A stretch of DNA of 64,000 nucleotides from Turnera subulata (taxonomy: Eukaryota; Streptophyta; Magnoliopsida; Malpighiales; Passifloraceae): assembly GCA_028386065.3 (NCBI GenBank), contig JAKUCV010002334.1:62001-126000 (forward strand). Reading direction: 5' to 3'. The notes beneath the pieces were generated by a model. That model was not told the origin of the DNA and did not search any database. It worked only from the letters and a program-made list of their open reading frames with translations. How positions within the stretch are numbered: position 1 is the first letter of the stretch; each line of letters begins with the position of its first letter. This document shows positions 1 through 13,000 of this stretch, piece after piece. The position numbers were made by a program, and so were the translations under genes.

Positions 1-1919
1 GTTCCGTTTGGGCTAACGAATGCACCAGCAGTGTTCATGTGTAAGATGCAACAGGTCTTCCATGAATTTCTTGACCGATTTGTGGTAGTGTTCATCGACG
101 ATATTCTGGTCTACTCGAGTAGTAAAGCCGAACATGAGGACCACTTGAGACAGGTTTTCTAGAGGTTGATAGATGAACAACTCTATGCCAAGCTCAACAA
201 GTGTGAGTTTTGGTTGAATGAGGTCGCGTTTCTTGGGCATGTTGTGTCCGGTGAGGGCATTAAGGTGAACCCGGCTAAGATTAAGGCAGTCATAGATTGA
301 GAGCCACCGAAGAATGTACATGAGATACGAAGTTTTCTTGGACTTGCTGGTTATTACCGGAGGTTCATTGAGGGTTTTTCCTTGATAGCGGGTCCCATGA
401 CAAAGCTGTTGAGGAAAGACTGTACCTTTGTTTGGGATGATCGTTGCCAGAAGAGTTTTAAGGAGTTGAAGAGTCGGTTGACTTCTGCTCCAGTTTTGAC
501 TGTTCCGAGGCCCGGGGTGGAGTACACGGTGTTCAGTGATGCTTCCGGTTTGGGCTTAGGATGTGTTTTGATGCAGGAGGGTCGGGTGATTGCTTATGCC
601 TCCAGGCAGTTGAGAACTCATGAGAAAAACTATCTGACCCATGATCTGGAGTTAGCTGCTTTGGTTTTTACTTTGAAAATCTAGAGACACCATCTGTACG
701 GTGAGAAGTGTCGGATTTTCACAGATCACAAGAGTTTGAAGTACATCATGACCCAAAGGGAGCTTAATATGAGGCAGAGACGCTGGATTGAGCTTCTGAA
801 GGATTATAATTGTACCATTGAGTACCATCCGGGGAAGGCCAATGTTGTTGCAGAAGCATTGAGCCGGAAGAGAGTGGCTTCTGCGGATGAGGACCCGGTT
901 TCTTTTGCTTTGTCTTCCTTGGTGGAGCTAAGGTCGTTGGATGCACAGTTGGTGGTGGATGTTACTGGGGCGTTGTTTGCCAGTTTAAGCATCCGGCCGA
1001 CCTTGCGAGATAAGATCATTGAGTTGCAGTTTGGTGATCCTCATCTAGCAGAGTTGCAAGACAAGGCTCTCCCGGGGTGGGGGGGGGAGGTGAGGGGGGG
1101 AGAGTTCTAGGTTCTATGTCCGGGAGGATGGTGCTTTGATGATCGGTGATCGGTTGTGTGTTCCGGATGTCGATGACATGGGAAGATGGATCATGGATGA
1201 AGCGCATAATGCGCCATAAGCTATGCATCCGGGTAGCACCAAAATATACCAGAACTTGAAGAGTCATTATTGGTGGCCCGGGATGAAAAAGGATGTTGCG
1301 AGTTTGTGGCGAGTTGTATAACTTGTCAGCAGGTGAAAGCCGAGCATCAGGCTCCTGCCGGCAAGTTGAGATCTTTGACTATTCCGCAGTGGAAGTGGGA
1401 ATATATCACTATGGACTTTGTGATCGGGTTACCGAGGACCCGGGGTCGACATGATGCCATCTGGGTCATTGTTGACAGATTGACCAAGTCAGCTCATTTC
1501 CTTCTGATTTAGCAGACAGATACTATGGATAAGCTGGCGAGGTTGTATTTTTCGGGCATTGTCCGTCTACATAGAGTCCCACTATCCATTGTGTCGGACA
1601 GGGATCCGAGGTTTACTGCCCACTTCTGGAAAAGCTTGCAGTCAGCTTCGGGTACTAAGCTGAATTTCAGTACTACATTTCATCCGTAGACCGATGGACA
1701 GTCAGAGAGAACTATACAGACACTGGAGGACATGCTTCGAGCCTATGTGCTCAACTTCAGTGGTTCTTGGGACGAGCAGTTGTCGTTGGTGGAGTTTGCC
1801 TACAACAACAGTTACCATTCCAGTATTGGCATGGCGCCTTATGAGGCTTTGTATGGCCGGAAGTGTCGTAGTCCGATCTGTTGGGATGAGGAAGGTCTGA
1901 GACAGGTGGTTGGTCCAGA
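1..1919 (+). pseudogene. Ty3/gypsy pol relic: RT, RNase H, integrase core
   Basis: Broken pol frame. The RT part begins at [12 protein letters not shown] and keeps the catalytic FIDDIL box (about 91-108). The RNase H part shows [14 protein letters not shown] (about 529-570) and [10 protein letters not shown]. The integrase zinc region keeps [12 protein letters not shown] (about 1318-1353), and the DDE core shows [18 protein letters not shown] and DGQSERTIQTLEDML. In-frame stops interrupt it near 161, 298, 682, 1200, 1510 and 1687. A G-rich, frame-disturbing stretch lies at 1075-1104. Several ORFs in this interval are pieces of this one frame. Function is certainly lost. Confidence 0.9.
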
Positions 1920-1924
1920 CCTAG

Positions 1925-3458
1925 TGAAAGTAACCGGGCATGCAAACTTGACAATCAAGAGCAGCGGAAAGACCCAGAAATCTTGGAGGATCCAAGTGAA
2001 GCAACTAAATCGAACAACAAAAATTGAACATACTTGAAACGGTTAGGATCTTTCACCTAACTGAAAAACCGAATCAGCTAGAGCTAGAAGAATATCCTGC
2101 TCCTCTACGGTATCCACACGAACCATGATGACTAGCCGGAAACCGTCACACGATCTCCAACCCGAGCTCTCCCGAGACGCGGTGCTAGCTGCAGAATTCG
2201 GGAGCTTGAACTTGTGGTGTTTTGGTGTTCTTCATTCTTTCTCAAAGAAGAAGAAGAGAGTGTGTGTCTATAAACTCAAGTCTTTCTCAAGTTTTCTAGT
2301 GTGTAGCATGGTGTTAAGCTAAAGCTCTCAAGTCTGAAAAACTGATCACTCCACACTTGATCACACTAACTCACAATGCATTAGTTAATTAGACTAATGG
2401 CCAACACTATGGCCCAAAGGTAGCATGATAATGACACTCACCTTCTTTTGTCTACCACTAATGCATTATCACACATCAACACAACACAGCACTAAACCTG
2501 GTTCAATAATTCAGATAATTAGTGAACCAAAACGACCCTAGTTCAACCACGGTCCAACCACAAACCGGTCCAACTATGGTCCAACCATGGTTTAACCACC
2601 TGCTCGAATCAACGGTTCTATGTGTGTGACCCTGTAGGCACTTGTAACGTCCGGCAATAATTGTAAAATCTCATTTTACAATTATAAGCAAAGAGCGGCG
2701 TCTAGCAACACATCATTGGTACCCGAACGACAAGATCAGTACTGATTCAATATGCCTCGGAAACATGTCATCGTCCCTTCGTCCCATTATCAAGATTAAA
2801 CACGAGACATGGAATATGTCAATCTCGCATATGTTCATTCTCGGTTTCTTGATCCTCGAGTTAACCGCGTAAAACGGATACCTATGATATCACCATATCA
2901 TAATCCGAGCATGGCCATGCATTTCCGGTTCAACTCTATCAAGAAACCATCCGATAATATACCCGTTATATGGGTTGGTTGAATCCCCTCTGGATCATAC
3001 AAAACCCACTACACATTTATCATATACCCAATGATTACACTAAGGTCTACTCATTTACGAAATAGCCAAGAGTAATATCAAAGTATACGACTCATATGTT
3101 GGGAACCTTGATGATCTCAGGTCTAAGGACAATACATATAAGAACCGCTAATGACAATCATATAACGTTCCATATAGCGTTCTTATGTGGGTCGGTCCAG
3201 TCCACAAGTTCTCTAACTTGTACCCGTATGTAGAATTCATATCTCATATAATTCTCAACATACGCTAGTCTTAATTTATTATTACAACCCATCCATAATA
3301 ATAATCGACTAGGGACATTTAAGAATATATAAATATTCTAGGGTTATAAATATGTGCAAGCGTTTATCTCATAAACGATATTTATTGGAATAACCTTAAT
3401 GTATACATGATTACAAATAAACATCCATTGATTGACTTTTGGGCATATTACACTAACA
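1925..3458 (-). mobile_element. Solo LTR (probably Ty1/copia) inserted in pol
   Basis: A 1534-bp segment interrupts the integrase frame and is flanked by a perfect 5-bp direct repeat, CCTAG, at 1920-1924 and 3459-3463. It begins TG and ends CA. Removing it with one CCTAG copy rejoins the codons around GPDLVQETVDQ, so the boundaries are exact. No coding domain, primer-binding site or internal region is seen, so it is a solo LTR left by recombination between two LTRs. The minus-strand start TGTTAGTGTAATATGCCC resembles plant copia LTR starts, hence the strand. The family call is from memory; the insertion itself is read directly. Confidence 0.85.
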
Positions 3459-3463
3459 CCTAG

Positions 3464-3987
3464 TCCAGGAGACTGTTGATCAGATCGAGGTGGTTAAGTA
3501 GTGCATGAGAGCTGCTCAGGACCGGCAAAAGAGTTTTGCTGATAAGCATCATCGGGAGATGGAGTACAGTGTAGGTGACAGAGTTTTCCTCCGTGTTGCT
3601 CACTAGAGAGGTGTTATCCGGTTTGGGTGGAAGGGCAAGCTGAGCCCTCGTTACATTGGTCCATATGAGATCATGGAGCGGATTGGTCCGCTGGCCTACA
3701 GGTTGGCTTTACTGGAGGAGCTGTCGTGCATACATGATGTATTCCATGTTTCGATGCTGAGGCGTTATCGGTCTGATCCTAGTCATGTTGTGTCCCCGAC
3801 AGAGGTGGAGGTTTCTGAGGATTTGACCTATGTTGAGGAGCCAGTAGAGATTTTGGCTCAGGAGGTGCGGCAGTTGAGGAGTCGTACCATTCTTATGGTT
3901 CGGGTCAGATGGAGCCGTCATTCCCCGAATGAGGCTACTTGGGAGGTTGAGTCCCATATGAGGGAGCAATATCCACATCTGTTCTGA
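3464..3987 (+). pseudogene. Ty3/gypsy pol relic: integrase C-terminus and chromodomain-like tail
   Basis: This continues the integrase frame after the solo LTR. It shows the C-terminal GPY/F-type region (KLSPRYIGPYEIMERIGPLA), the VFHVSMLRRY motif, and a chromodomain-like end with EVRQLRSRTI and VRVRWSRHSPNEATWEVE. Stops occur near 3497 and 3603. The last 105 codons are open (3673-3987). It belongs to the same element as the relic at 1-1919. Confidence 0.85.
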
Positions 3988-4039
3988 TTTTTCTTGCCTT
4001 GTAATTTCGAGCACGAAATTTTAATAAGAGGGGTGGAAC

Positions 4040-4440
4040 TGTAACGCCCCGGATTTTTCATAATTTAATTTGTGGAATTTTTGAAATTTTTATTCCAATT
4101 TTACCTTTGAGGAATTTCCGGATTTTTGGGCTAGGAAAATAAATTATTTTTCCTTGGTTATATCGGTATTAAGTCGTTAGTATATTGTGTACGACTTTCG
4201 TTGGAGATAAAATGTGTTTTGGGAAGAATGGCGGGGTTTACCATAGTTTAAAACTAAACTACGTCGTTTTGGAGATATGGAAAGGGGGGAAAAAAATAAG
4301 CAGAAGTTGACAAGGAAGGGCGGGTTTACAGCGCCCAAGCCAAACGACGTCGTTTTGGCTCGGGCGGGTCAAAACCCTAAGCCATTTTCCTTCTCTTCCT
4401 CTTCTCTTCTTCTTTTCTTCTTTTTCTCTCTTCCGCCGCA

Positions 4441-4488
<48 letters not shown>

Positions 4489-6110
4489 CTACGAAATCCC
4501 CTTCCCCGATTTGTGGCTTCAATCAGTTATCCCCGATTCTTTTCCCTCCTTTCATTCTTCGTTACTCTCCACTGGACCACACTCTCTCTCTCGTCTTCAG
4601 CAGCATCTCATCTCCTTGACTCCTCCCTCACACAAACATGCCGCCGCTACCTTCAAATCGCCGTCGTATCGCCGCTGCATCGAGGAGGGAAGGAGGACAG
4701 TGACGGGCGCGAGGACTCGAGCCGAGCTTGAGGTTGCAGCTGTCGCACCGCCGCTGGCTGGGCACGGGATCCATCGAGGCGTCGTTACAAGGAATCCGTC
4801 ACCGTTGCTGGTAAGGCCTGTCGTCCTCTGATTTCTCAACTTTTCCGTCTTTGTTGTGTGTTTGGGGTACTAGTGGTTGATGGTGGTTTTGTGTTCTGTG
4901 TCTGGTTCGGTGATGGCGTCGGGTGTGCGCGGTTGGTGGCGGATGGGCTGTGCTTGGTGGCGGGCCATTGTCGGGTTGCCTTGTGACGGCAATAAGCAGT
5001 GGGTTATGGTTCTGGACGGACCCGGATTCAGAATCATCCAACGGATTCAGGCAGATCTGGTGCCGAGCAGTGGAGATCTGTTTCCGGTAAATAATCGGAC
5101 CTTCAATCTTTTCCTGTTTGTTTTTTTTTTTTTATTTCTGTGATGTTGAATGAGTGTTGTCGGGTTGTCGCAGAAATGTCGTTGTGTTGTTCGAGGCTTC
5201 GTGTGTTTTTTCGACAAGATCACCGGAATCCGGCGAGGCTCGGGTCGCTGTTTTGGCATCACAGATTCTTCTTCGACTTTAAACGGTATTTTCTGGTTTT
5301 GGACTCGGATTACCTTTTGTACATAATTCATGGGAATTAATTGAATGTATGTACAATTTAAGTTAATTGAGAATAGTGGTATACCGAGAGTAGAGAGTGA
5401 GTGTGTGTGGCCGGAAAACTTACCGACACGAGTAGAACCTTATGTCGAAAACACTTGGACTCGGGAATGACTCAAGATCGATATTTAGTGAAAACCGGGC
5501 CCAAGCCTAACTAACTAACTCTAAAGACCTTAAGACGTTTATGGACCTTGAGATATGGGCTTGAGGCCCAATGACATAATTGAATAACTTTTGGACTTAA
5601 GTAACGGGCTTTAAGCCCAACTTCATAATTTGATAATTGTGGACTTAGGGGAAAGGGCTTTAGGGCTGGGACACAGTTTTGGACTTAGATGGGCTTAAGC
5701 TCGGTGAACCTTAGGACCTGATCTTTTGGAGTTTAGGTGAGAGAACACTTTGTTGGGCTTAGACCCTGAAACCTCATAATTTATTAGCTAGGGTCGAGTT
5801 TTACTCGGTTGAACATTTAGTTATCATGCATGCACGATTTTGATTGTAATTGTTTTATAATTGTTGTGTGTGCCGGTATTCAGGCGCGGGTAACACCTCG
5901 GGAGCGGGAGGATCTGTTTTGGAGAAAGCTCCACAGGATAATTCGTCGTTGAGGTGACTTTATAAGTCTTTTTATGTTCGTATGCATGTGCTTATTGGTT
6001 TGGTTTGTCTGAGTTGCATACCTTGTTTGCTAACACGCCATGATCTGTATTGTGTGCCTGTGTGTTACTATTTTCCGGATGAGCTTGACTTTTAATTGTT
6101 ATGACATATA
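4040..6110 (+). repeat. 3' LTR of the Ty3 element (3' boundary uncertain)
   Basis: It starts TGTAACGCCCCGG just after a purine-rich tract (AATAAGAGGGGTGGAA, 4023-4038) that fits the polypurine tract. It contains a (CT)n tract at 4443-4480, a GC-rich leader-like block at about 4620-5250 and repeated GGGCTTNAAGCCCA-type palindromes at about 5550-5700. ORFs inside it, including a 184-codon one at 4277-4831, are low complexity and match nothing I know. The end near 6110 is a guess: the next sign of foreign sequence is a Helitron-like terminus at 6207. Confidence 0.6.
4443..4480. repeat. (CT)n microsatellite
   Basis: An uninterrupted CT dinucleotide run inside the LTR, flanked by further pyrimidine-rich sequence (4390-4600). 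Confidence 0.95.
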
Positions 6111-6179
6111 ACATGTGGTGTGATTTTGGGTGATCTGTGTGATGTATTGTGGCATATTATTATACTAATACTAACTAGG

Positions 6180-6207
6180 CCCGTAGAATCCACGGGTAGT
6201 GAGCTAG
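6180..6207 (+). mobile_element. Helitron-like 3' terminus
   Basis: A perfect 5-bp stem (CCCGT at 6180-6184, ACGGG at 6192-6196, 7-nt loop) is followed 7 nt later by CTAG at 6204-6207 and then T. A hairpin plus CTRR before a T is the standard Helitron 3' end. No 5' TC end was located, so the element's extent is unknown. Confidence 0.35.
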
Positions 6208-7027
6208 TACTATATAATACTAGGAATGTAGAGGATAGTACAGTCGAAATGCTTCAATACATAAAGAAAAAGGAGAGGAAAAGAATTGAAGAAAAGAAAA
6301 AAAAAAATCTAGTTGATTTTATAATAAGATTATAGATTTTAAGATATTATAATGGACGGATTTAAGCAAAAAGGTAGAATCTAGAACCGTATCTTGACCC
6401 GAACCCTACCCAAACCCATCTTTTTTTTTACACGGTCAAAATCGGGTGGGTATTGGATGGACCCATAAAAATTGGCATCCCCACATGTTTATTGTCTATG
6501 ACTAATTCTGTTTGAGCCAGGAATATTGCTAGAGCCCAACCTAGTAATAATAATATTCAACTGCGCCCACATCCTTGTAAGTAGAAACGGTAGTGGGAAA
6601 GAACAGTAGGCTTGTAACTGTTATTAGCACAGAATCAAGGCCCAACTAGAATCCGCAAACATGACTAAACTACTCATTGATTGCCAATCCCATCACATGC
6701 CCTAGCCTGATAGAAGTAACCGGTTTTGAGTACATGGTTCCATCAAAAGATTGCCCCCAACCAAAGTTACTTATCCTAATACACATATCATTCGTTACCT
6801 TTCTCTAATGCCAAAGAACAGTAGCCTAGTAACTGTGTATAAACCCAGAATCACGGGTCAACTAGATTCCGAAACATGCATAAACTATGTCCCCGGGCAT
6901 ATCATTGAACTTTACGCTCCATGTCGAAATAACGCTAAGGCCCACCAACCAACCCCGAATTGAAGAAAACTGAAACTTCCTCTCTCAACAAATGAACTTT
7001 CTCTACCTGGAAATTTGACTGCAAATT
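6208..7027. other. Intergenic, 3' side of UBP14
   Basis: No gene is supported. There is an A-rich run at 6261-6308 and two diverged copies of a roughly 70-bp unit (starting at 6601 and about 6816) sharing GAACAGTAG, AACTGT and CAACTAGA blocks. The last 70 bases before 7028 probably hold the UBP14 3' UTR, since that gene ends here on the minus strand. Confidence 0.5.
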
Positions 7028-10000
7028 TCAGCTCTTAAGCCTCTGAAAGAAGTACAAGTAACCCATGTCCTTGGGAGGATTCACGGAAGCAGCAACCTTG
7101 TTATCGTTGAAGATAACCCATCTACCATCTTTAAGAACGTGAGCAACATAATGGCCACATTGAGTAGAGGTCCCTATGTGACTCACAATCCCGAAGAGCC
7201 TGTATCCTGCATTAGGGTATGAAAGCACGCCACCAAAAGTTAAAATTAAGCAACAGACAAGCTGTCAATTTTAGAAAAAGGAACAGACAATCTGTCATAA
7301 CAGCTTAATTTTAAGTTTTAGGCCATTACAGCAGATAAGAAAAGCTTTGTACGACAAAACATCTACGATTTCTCCTGGTAGCTATTTGAATAGTAGCTAG
7401 ATACATTTGGCATGTTTCTTGAATCGAAATAACCAATAAGCAAGTACTTAACGCAAATCAAAAGGGATTGCTATATCTCAAGGCCACAATGCAAGCTCAT
7501 CAACATCATGACATTTTGCATTCCTACAATATCATATAACTAGGTAAAACTATATAAATCTCAGTAATGGCTGTCACCATCAGGTGCTCGCAGCCAACCA
7601 TTTTTAACATCTAAAAACTTTCACTACCATTATATGTGATGATCGAACCAGGCATCCAAAAAGGCAAAACATTTTGGATCAAACCACCAACTCAGAGTTG
7701 CAATATCCTGTGGACCATATACGATTACCAACAACAAGAATTAAGAAAAAGGAACAGGAACTAACTTCCTTCTCCATCAGGCAGGCCCGGATCATCTGTG
7801 GCAGTTGTTGCCCCTGATGTTGTAGCATCCATATCAGATGAAACAGAAGCATCAGGATTACTAAATATCCAATCTGTTGCTTTCTCAATGTCACCACCCT
7901 GTTCAATTACAAAAAATTTGGCACTGTTATATAATGTTGTCATCAATGATATTCCTGAACGCAAAAGAAGAATGACAAGGCATAAGGTTTTACCGATGCC
8001 TTAAGTGCCTTTCGAGCGATCTCTTCTTGAAAACCAAATGAAATCAAAGTATCAATCTTTGATTGGTCTACAACTTCAGAACCTTGTCCCTCCAGGGAAA
8101 TAGGAGCATTTATGTCTGAAAGCAATTAACAAACACTTGTCAATTACTGTATTACATGATCACTGAATAAAAGTGACATCTCTTAAAATTAAAAGTAGAA
8201 CAAGGGCACTACAATCTGCGTCCCTCAACAAAAAGTTGTCCTCAGGATTTTGCTGAATCCAACAGCGTGGAAGATATACGGTATGTCACTGAATCCTAAA
8301 GTAAGTGATTCTTCCTATCAATAGAACTCATAAATACTGTGTCACATACCTGGGTCATCCATGTGTGAAAGTAGCCAATTCATTGCCTCTTCTACCCCAG
8401 CATTAGAGGTATTTATGGCAGCTTTTTGACAATGAAGATGGTTGAACCCCATTGAGAGAAGCTGTGAAACAATATCCTCATTGGGCACAAGCGCAATGGT
8501 GGGTTCTGCCTCTGGAGGAGAAACTGCATGGTGGATGGATAACATGAAGCCAGAGCAAATCAAAATTTTATTATCATCACCTCTACATTTCTTTGTCCAA
8601 AAGAAAACAAATGGATGACCATATAACAACAGTGCATGCACTAAATAAGAGCCTAACAGATTGGGATAGCATGGAAGGTAAGTATGACTTAAAGCTTAAA
8701 AAGAAAACTGGAAGGCTTTGCTCGACTCAAAGAGATACTCTTTTCAAAGTTAAGCCTATACCATCCCCAGTCCATTAACTCCAAAGACTGAATGAAAAGG
8801 TCACTCGACTGCACAAGGAAAAAAGCCACTCCACTAGAAAGATAACTCAAGAAAGTCCCTTCCAAACATGAATCACACCAAACAACAAGAAAACAAAACT
8901 TGCGAATAATACCTGGCACATACCACAATACGGAAATCACCTATCTATACTGTAGTTTTCCCCCAATCAAACCGAAGATCTCATTTATCATTCCATGCTT
9001 TAGTAACTTAAAGATGGATAAGGGATGGTTAGGCATTTTTGAATAAAAAGAAATATCAGGCCTCATGGTGAATGAAAATAAAACTGAATTCTTCAGAAAG
9101 AAGCATTCTACAGCACAGGAATAAACCCCATTCCATCTCTTGCTGTATTGCTTGTTACTTATAACAAGGAAACGACGGAAATGCAGAGCTAAAGAGAAAA
9201 TAACAACAATAACAGGCAAAACCAAAGAAATTGAATCGGATGAAAGATCCATCATAGGACACAGCAAGAGGAGCAACAAGATACACATGTATCTTCAACC
9301 CTTCATTTCTCCTCGCACCCCTCTTCTCTTCCCTCATCCATCCTCTCATTTTTACCCCGACTCAACAAAATTCAGCAAAGAGAATAGAGAAGAAGAAGCT
9401 CGATGCCAAGTTGATAAGTACTAGACATAAATACACACTGCATATGTGTATTTGCTTAGATGCAGAAAACTAAAGTTAAAGAAAGCATCACATACCACCA
9501 TCTGGTAACAATTCCTCCCCTGGTTGAATCCCCTTGCTTCGCATGTGACTTATATCTATTACATCAGGAACATCTATATAGACATCTGCATGGAAAACAT
9601 TTAACAAAAAAAATTTGTCACTGACAAATTGAAAAGGAAAAGACTAGCAAGGTATCCAGTACAGTGCTTGATACTGTTAAAGCACCTAAAGCCTCAGTTA
9701 TATTGCCTCAGGCGCTAGACGCAATCATAGGCACCTAGCAATTAAATGCCTCTCAACAGACATAATAAACCTAATCCACAGAAAAGAGTTTGTTAGCATG
9801 CATATTTGTTCCCAATTAAACAATTTGGATTATAGATTCAAGACTATTATTGCACCAAGGTAAGAATTGGAGGCGGCAAAAAGGAGAGAGCAAAGGGTCT
9901 CGAGAAGGGGAGGAAAGTGATTCTGACTGTCTTTAGAAGGAATCAAAACTGTGAAGACCATTCAATTTTTTCAAGCATCACTGCACGTGCAGTATAGAGA

Positions 10001-13000
10001 ATAAGCCTTGCTAAAGGTCGGCATTTGCACCTTTTTGGTTGATAACAGAAGTGAAGGACAACGAAGACAAGTCTTGAGCCTACACTCAATTTCCAAAAGG
10101 CCTCATTTTCAACAAAAGACAAGAGAAGCTACTTCCCTTCTCTTTCTTCCAGCTCATTTTGTACCACTTTCAAAACACACCAGAAAGAAAAGTTGCTTCT
10201 TTTTCTTTGAAACATCTTAATACTACAAATTTATTCGACTAGTCATAGTAAAACCTTGAAAAAGGATAATCAGGTAAACAACTCCAGCTAAAACATATTC
10301 ATGATAAATGCATAGCAGGAAAACCACATAGTTATAAAGTTAGCACGCATCCATGTACAGATCCCAGAGATCCGCAACTGATTAGCGCAAAAAGGCATGA
10401 AGCAACGATGTTACCTAGTTTCTTAGGGACCCAGCCCTCCTCCATAACAAATTTTCGCATGTGCAACACCAGATAATCAGGGAAAGAAGTTAGGCCAGCG
10501 GTCCTACAACAGAAACAGAAAAGAGGGAAAGGTAAGGAACAAATTTGAATTGGTTTGCAGCAATAGCAAATAATTAAGAGATATATCCAATCATGTACTT
10601 TGTCGCTATAGTCTTTGCCTTCAACGCAGTGCTATAAAATTCTATCTCCTCTGGAGCTGAAAAACTAGCTAGGCATGCAGCTAGAGGTACCCTTGGGCGT
10701 ACAATTTCATCCCCAGATCTGTCACAACCAGTCATGAGCAATGTTCTGAAAAAGATTCATGGAGGACATCTTGCAAAAGAAATTGAAAAGAAAATAAGGT
10801 TAATGATTCTTACACATCTTTCCCTTCTGAAATCTTTTCTGCTTTCAATTTTTGGAAAGCTTCTACTTCTCCTGGAGGCCCAAACAATGCAATTGAGCAT
10901 ATAAATCTTCAAAGATGTTGATGCAGAAGAGGATAAAAGAATGAGCAATTACCTTTATTAGTAGCTTCATGCAAGGGAATATTCAAAGAAAGAATATAGT
11001 CAAGCCTCCTATTGTAAGCAACCTTCCCAGAAGAACACAAGATGCGCTCTTCTATACCGAACTTGAAACTCCTTGACGGATCCAAAGCAGGCTTCCCACC
11101 ATTGACACGTTCCACTTGGTCAATAAAATGAAGGAAGAATTCCAATGCATCCTACAACAAGTAGACATCAGCTATCCACCAAACCAAAGTGTTTAGAACA
11201 GCACAGCTGTTCATGTTCACCGCCAGCAAGTGCTTCAACACAACTAAAGGAACCCAATGGAATAGGTTGTTTGACAACTTCTAACAAAGTTTAATCGCTT
11301 CACCCTTTAAATTAGATGCTGGAAACAATCACTTCTAGGCAAAAGTATGAGTAGCATATTTTCTTTAGCATGAACACATTTTTCAAGAAAGTCTTACATT
11401 TAAAATTTTAATAAAACCCATTATCACGTAGAAACTTCCCTTAGGATTAAACATCAGCTATCAGTAGCTAAAGATACAAAAGATTTATGAATAATTGAAG
11501 TTTCGAACTTCAATCAAAAATTTTCTTCCCAATTCCTTCACCAAAAGTTTAAAAGAACAAAAGTTTCATAGCTCTCTAATATTTAAGCTCAAAGGACCTT
11601 TGGCATTTCATTGCTGATTACTTTTTCAATAAGGAATCGAGTCAAATCAATAGTTTCTACAGATTAATACCTGTTGCCGCATGGAAGAGAACTCTGGATG
11701 GCTGGCAGCAATAACAGCTTTGAACATGCGAGGGGGTATCCCTTCCTGCTTCTGATATTTGCGAGAAATTAGCACATGCAGAAGAGAGGAGCACAAAGAA
11801 TATTGATTAGATACGAAAACAAACCAAATCAGTGGACCCCAGGTACTGAGCAAGAATTTGTTTTTTTTTTTTTGTTTTAGCAGCTAATCCATGCAATTGT
11901 ATATTCGAAGAATTTGCATTTCCTTCCCCCCCCCCCCCCCCCCTCCTCCTCTCTCTCTCTGTTTCTGTGTGTCTAAAGTGGTGGTGGTGCTTGGTAAAGA
12001 TGGGAGGAGAAGGAAGGTGGAGAGAAAGGATTAAAAATGTCTTGTTTAAATAAGTGTTTAGAGGAAAATGAAAGTTAAAACCTTTTCCGTGATGTTAGGG
12101 GAGAGGTTAAAGGCTAACATAATCAAACAAATTATCTTTTCCTCCATCTCCCCTAATTTGGAGTTGAGACATTTTTAGATGGGAGTTTAAAAAGCAAACT
12201 TCCATTCCTCTTCTCCTTTCAAATTGACACTGTGAAGTTTTAGTTTTCAATCCTTCACCTCCAATCGTATTCAGCATCAATCTATAAACCAACTGCAAGC
12301 AGGAATCTTTTTTTATTTAAAAAAAAAAAAAGATAGTTTAAGCTAAGAAACTTACAGCATTTCTGGAATTTCCATCATTTGGAGCATCATCTTTCTTCAA
12401 TGTAAAAAATTAAAAGAAAATGGATCTCATGAGAGAGATGAAAAGAGAAGAGGAAAAAGAAACAAAAGACAAGGAGGGCATAAGATAGTTGATTTCCAAT
12501 ACCTCAAGTGCAGGCACCGAGTATCTACCACAGAGCAAACCATGTGCTAGCTTTGTTCTGCATACAATGACAACTTATTGGAATAAGAACAATTTGTGCA
12601 GATCCAAAAAAATAACATGACAGAAACATACCAAGAAAAAAATACCCCCACCAGCACATGTATGCTTAGCAGAATATCAACAAAAATAACCACAGTTCTC
12701 ATGTTTTCTAACAGCTAATATACAATCAAAGATTTGTCAATATTGCTGCAAGCTAGCCCTAATAAAACGCAGGAAACTTGCACTGCTGAACTTACATCAT
12801 AACTAACCAAAGGAAGCACAAATATCGTGTGATGGATATAAATAGGTTTACAGTAGCAATAGAACTTACAACTGCATATTGAGATCTACCGTTGGATCAG
12901 CAGGAGCCGTCTCAAATGCTCCTTTCAAGCTTTGGCTTGCGTAGTATCTGATTGCAAAAGCAAACGAAAATAGGGAAATGCAGTAGTTAGCATTAATTAA

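Larger units (their letters stand above)
1..6110 (+). mobile_element. Ty3/gypsy chromovirus (Tekay/Del-like), 3' part, decayed
   Basis: The window opens inside the reverse transcriptase of a Ty3/gypsy element on the plus strand and runs through RNase H, integrase and a chromodomain-like C-terminus to a stop at 3985-3987, then a 3' LTR starting TGTAACGCCCCGG at 4040. The order RT-RNH-INT and the C-terminal motif TWEVESHMREQYPHLF fit chromoviruses. Many in-frame stops and at least one frameshift show it is dead. A solo LTR of another family splits the integrase at 1925-3458. The 5' part lies outside the window. The 3' end of the 3' LTR is only estimated, because no second LTR is present for comparison. 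Confidence 0.85.

Noticed and set aside
4277..4831. 184-codon ORF on the plus strand
   Set aside because: It lies inside an LTR, crosses a (CT)n tract and is Ser/Leu/Pro low complexity; no known motif.
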